Source: Anaerolineae bacterium (GTDB lineage Bacteria > Chloroflexota > Anaerolineae > J102). From it: a DNA stretch of 7,499 nt. The stretch lies in the NCBI GenBank assembly GCA_026992375.1, contig JALXAF010000139.1:1-7499 (forward strand), in the 5' to 3' direction. Both the position numbers and the translations under genes were made by a program. A model generated the notes under the pieces. That model did not search any database and was not told the origin of the DNA. It was given only the letters and a program-made list of their open reading frames with translations. Positions 4,986-7,499 of this stretch are shown here, one piece after another (the first letter of the stretch is position 1; the number at the start of each line of letters is the position of its first letter).

Positions 4986-5465
4986 ATGTCAAATGATCGA
5001 TCACTCACCCGAACCGACGAACGTTATCAGGCCATGTTGCAGGCGCTGAAACAGGCTAATTTACGCCTGACGCCGCAACGCATGGCCATCTGCCGTTATC
5101 TTTCCCGAACCAGATCTCACCCCACCCCCAACGACATCTTTCACGCCGTACACGAACAGTTTCCCACCATTAGCCGGGCAACGGTTTACAACACCGTAGC
5201 CGTGCTGAAAGACCTGGGCGAGATCATCGAGCTATCCTGCACTGGCGGGGCCAGCGTGCGCTATGAGACCGAACTCACGCCCCATGTCAATCTGAATTGC
5301 ACTCGCTGCGGCAGGATTTATGATTTCCCCATGGAGAAAATCAACGAGATATTCGAGACAATTGATTCCCGCACCGATTTTCAGTTGGAAAACATCCACA
5401 TCAAGGGTTACGGCATCTGCCCCATCTGCCAAAAAGAACTCGAACAAGAGGAGGCCAGCGCGTAA
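4986..5465 (+). CDS. Fur/PerR-family metal-dependent transcriptional repressor
   Basis: This 159-residue protein has the Fur-family layout: a winged helix with recognition helix around RATVYNTVAVLKDLG (64-78), then a dimerisation domain. Two CxxC pairs, C105/C108 and C145/C148, form the structural zinc site typical of PerR and many Fur proteins. By alignment to Bacillus PerR, the regulatory metal site retains H45, H100 and D113. The Asp85 equivalent is E94, and the second His of the HxH motif is N102 (HVN). The site is therefore PerR-like but altered, so peroxide sensing by histidine oxidation cannot be assumed. The start follows TTGAGG with 5-nt spacing. It probably represses its own operon, including the metal ATPase that begins 1 nt after its stop. 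PerR, Fur and Zur cannot be separated with certainty; PerR-like is preferred from the RYE...H region and the operator. Confidence 0.93.
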   Translation: MSNDRSLTRTDERYQAMLQALKQANLRLTPQRMAICRYLSRTRSHPTPNDIFHAVHEQFPTISRATVYNTVAVLKDLGEIIELSCTGGASVRYETELTPHVNLNCTRCGRIYDFPMEKINEIFETIDSRTDFQLENIHIKGYGICPICQKELEQEEASA

Positions 5466-5466
5466 T

Positions 5467-7499
5467 ATGAGAGAAAAGGAGCTCCAGATCACCATCTTCA
5501 TGCCCGAGGACCCGCAGGCCGCTCAAGAAAGCGCGGATTTGCTGATCAAGACGTTGGAGCAGCACGATGGCATCATGGCTGTCGAGCTGGACATGGGAGA
5601 GGGGAAGCTCTCGTTGGCGTATGATCCGGATCGCATTTCGGCCGGAGTGGTGGATGGCATCGCCCGGGATCTGGGCCTGGCCCTGAATGAGCGCGTGCAA
5701 CGACGCACTCTGACCATCAACAGCTCGCTGTATCGCAACATTTCGGGCTCTATGGTGCAAAGCCTGAGCGACGCGCCCGAGGTGTTTCGCGTCTCTATCA
5801 ATCCGGTGTCACATACGGTTTCCATCCGCTACCGGAGCAAGGAGGCCCTAGCCGAGGTGGAAAAACAGTTGGAGGAGCTTGGCTACCCCATCGTCGATGA
5901 AGCCGAGGGCAAGCTCCCTTTCTGGAGGCGTAACCAGGGACTGATTTGGGCGGGCCTGACCTTGATTTTTCTGCTCGTCGGCGTGGCGCTGGAAAGGTTC
6001 GTTCGCGCGCCCGCCATGCCCGGATTGCCTGTCCTCTTTTTCGCCCTGGCCTACGTCGCGGGCGGTCATCAAGGGCTGATAGAGGCGCTGCACGATTTGC
6101 GCCGCTGGCGGCTGAATGTGGATTTCCTCATGATCCTGGCGGCGCTGGGCGCGGCCGTCATCGGGCAGTGGGCCGAGGGTGCGATGCTGCTGTTCCTCTT
6201 TACGCTGGCCGAGGCGCTGGAGGATTACGCCATGGATCGCACTCACCGCGCTGTGGAGGCGCTGACAAAATTGCGGCCCAATGAAGCGACGGTGCGCCGA
6301 GATGGCGAGGAGATCAGCGTGCCGGTGGAGGGGGTGCACGTGGGCGAAGTCGTCGTGGTGCGCCCAGGCGAGAGTATTCCGGTGGATGGCAAGGTGTTGC
6401 TGGGCGAGACGACGGTGGATCAATCCTCCATCACAGGCGAATCAGTTCCTGTGCACAAAACGCCCGGGGATGATGTTTTCGCCGGAACTATCAATCTCGA
6501 TGGCGCTATCGATGTGCGGGTGACGAAGGAGGCCAAGGACACTACTCTGGCCCGAGTTATCGAAATGGTCTCCGAGGCCCAGAGCGAACGGGCGCCCACC
6601 CAACGCCTTATCGATCGCTTCGCCCATCCCTACGCCATTGGCGTGCTTGTTGCTGTGGCGTTGGTGCTGCTCATCGGCTATTTCGGTTTTGGCGCGCCCT
6701 TCAGGGGCGTGTTCTATAAAGCCATGACGCTGCTGGTGGTGGCGTCGCCCTGTGCTTTGGTGATCAGCACGCCAGCGTCGGTGCTTTCGGGCATTGCCTC
6801 GGGGGCCCGCAATGGCGTTCTGTTCAAGGGCGGCGTGCATCTCGAAAACGCTGCTCGAGTGGATTCCATCGCCTTCGACAAGACCGGCACTCTCACCCAG
6901 GGCCGCCCTCAGGTCACCGACATCATTGCGTTGGACGGTCTGGAAGATGAGGAGCTGCTGCGGCTTGTGGCCAGCGCCGAGGTGCGCTCCGAGCATCCCA
7001 TCGCCCGGGCCATCGTCGATGAGGCTCGCAGCCGGGGGCTCGAAATCAGCGAACCCAAGCAATTTCGCGCTTTGCCCGGCAAGGGCGTGCGGGCCCGGAT
7101 CGACGGCCGGGAGATTCTCGTTGGATCTGCCCGTCTGCTTTCCTCTGTTCACAAGCTCGACGGCGCTTCTGAGAAGATAGCGGCCATGCAGAGGATGGGC
7201 AAGACCACAGTGCTGGCTATGGATGGCGACCGGTTGCTGGGCGTGATTGCTGTGGCGGATATGCCCCGGGCCAACGCGGCCGAAACCATCGCCGCATTGC
7301 GCAAGATAGGCGTCAAACGCATCGCCATGCTCACGGGCGATTACAAGCCCGTGGCTGAAACCATCGCCCGTCAGTTGGGCGTGGATGAGGTCTACGCCGA
7401 GCTGTTGCCCACCGACAAGGTGGATGTGGTTCGGGCGTTGCAGCAGGAAAACCCGGTTATCATGGTGGGCGATGGCGTCAATGACGCGCCTGCCCTGGC
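5467..7499 (+). CDS. P1B-type heavy-metal-transporting ATPase, SPC class, 3' end outside window
   Basis: The frame is open from ATG 5467 to the window edge (677 codons visible, C-terminus missing). It encodes a membrane ATPase that exports transition metal ions. Residues 1-155 hold two tandem segments with an HMA-like alternation of strands and helices but no cysteine. Hydrophobic segments lie near 158-176, 186-205, 219-236, 239-255, 389-406 and 418-436. TGES (323-326) is the actuator motif, SPC (427-429) the metal-binding motif, DKTGTLT (471-477) has the phosphorylated Asp, SEHP has H510-P511, and GDGVND (668-673) is the hinge motif. SPC is typical of the P1B-4 class (Fe, Co, Ni, Zn), unlike CPC of copper or cadmium pumps. 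C429 is the only cysteine seen. GAGGAGG (5448-5454) serves as the ribosome binding site. The link to a PerR-like regulator makes iron efflux, as in PfeT, the leading idea. The last transmembrane helices, which would refine specificity, are not visible. Confidence 0.93.
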   Translation, partial: MREKELQITIFMPEDPQAAQESADLLIKTLEQHDGIMAVELDMGEGKLSLAYDPDRISAGVVDGIARDLGLALNERVQRRTLTINSSLYRNISGSMVQSLSDAPEVFRVSINPVSHTVSIRYRSKEALAEVEKQLEELGYPIVDEAEGKLPFWRRNQGLIWAGLTLIFLLVGVALERFVRAPAMPGLPVLFFALAYVAGGHQGLIEALHDLRRWRLNVDFLMILAALGAAVIGQWAEGAMLLFLFTLAEALEDYAMDRTHRAVEALTKLRPNEATVRRDGEEISVPVEGVHVGEVVVVRPGESIPVDGKVLLGETTVDQSSITGESVPVHKTPGDDVFAGTINLDGAIDVRVTKEAKDTTLARVIEMVSEAQSERAPTQRLIDRFAHPYAIGVLVAVALVLLIGYFGFGAPFRGVFYKAMTLLVVASPCALVISTPASVLSGIASGARNGVLFKGGVHLENAARVDSIAFDKTGTLTQGRPQVTDIIALDGLEDEELLRLVASAEVRSEHPIARAIVDEARSRGLEISEPKQFRALPGKGVRARIDGREILVGSARLLSSVHKLDGASEKIAAMQRMGKTTVLAMDGDRLLGVIAVADMPRANAAETIAALRKIGVKRIAMLTGDYKPVAETIARQLGVDEVYAELLPTDKVDVVRALQQENPVIMVGDGVNDAPAL

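Overview
The window looks like a moderately GC-rich bacterial chromosome. It is probably a Chloroflexota (Anaerolineae-like) or similar environmental genome. That guess rests on the paired DUF1670 proteins and on intergenic DNA packed with palindromic repeats; no rRNA or other marker gene is present, so taxonomy is tentative.

Layout, left to right. (1) 1-139: an intergenic repeat with a terminator-like hairpin. (2) 140-2065: two overlapping genes for paralogous DUF1670 proteins (210-1013 and 1010-1849), driven by an extended -10 promoter. They are followed by about 175 nt that fold on paper into a compact three-way junction plus a 10-bp pseudoknot (1866-2040). The block is bracketed by a perfect 15-bp inverted repeat (140-154 / 2051-2065). 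(3) 2066-2653: non-coding, with hairpins, an intrinsic terminator, a perfect 2 x 40-bp tandem repeat and a REP-like hairpin. (4) 2654-4225: a complete acyl-CoA synthetase with its own terminator. (5) 4226-4985: non-coding, with a second copy of the 40-bp repeat, several GC-rich hairpins, and a 93-bp inverted copy of the window's left end. (6) 4986-7499: an operon of a Fur/PerR-type regulator and, 1 nt later, a P1B-type metal ATPase with an SPC motif that runs off the right edge. A promoter and a PerR-like operator lie upstream.

Function. The regulator and ATPase form a plausible self-regulated metal-efflux unit; iron is the best guess, by analogy with PerR-controlled PfeT. The acyl-CoA synthetase is an ordinary fatty-acid activation gene standing alone between repeats. 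The DUF1670 block is the part not explained by known systems. Its inverted-repeat borders, the folded RNA-like 3' region, and a second locus (4654-4746, minus strand) that resembles the same site without the insert together suggest a small undescribed mobile or RNA-associated element of about 1.9 kb. This is inference: no recognisable transposase, integrase or nuclease motif is visible in it.
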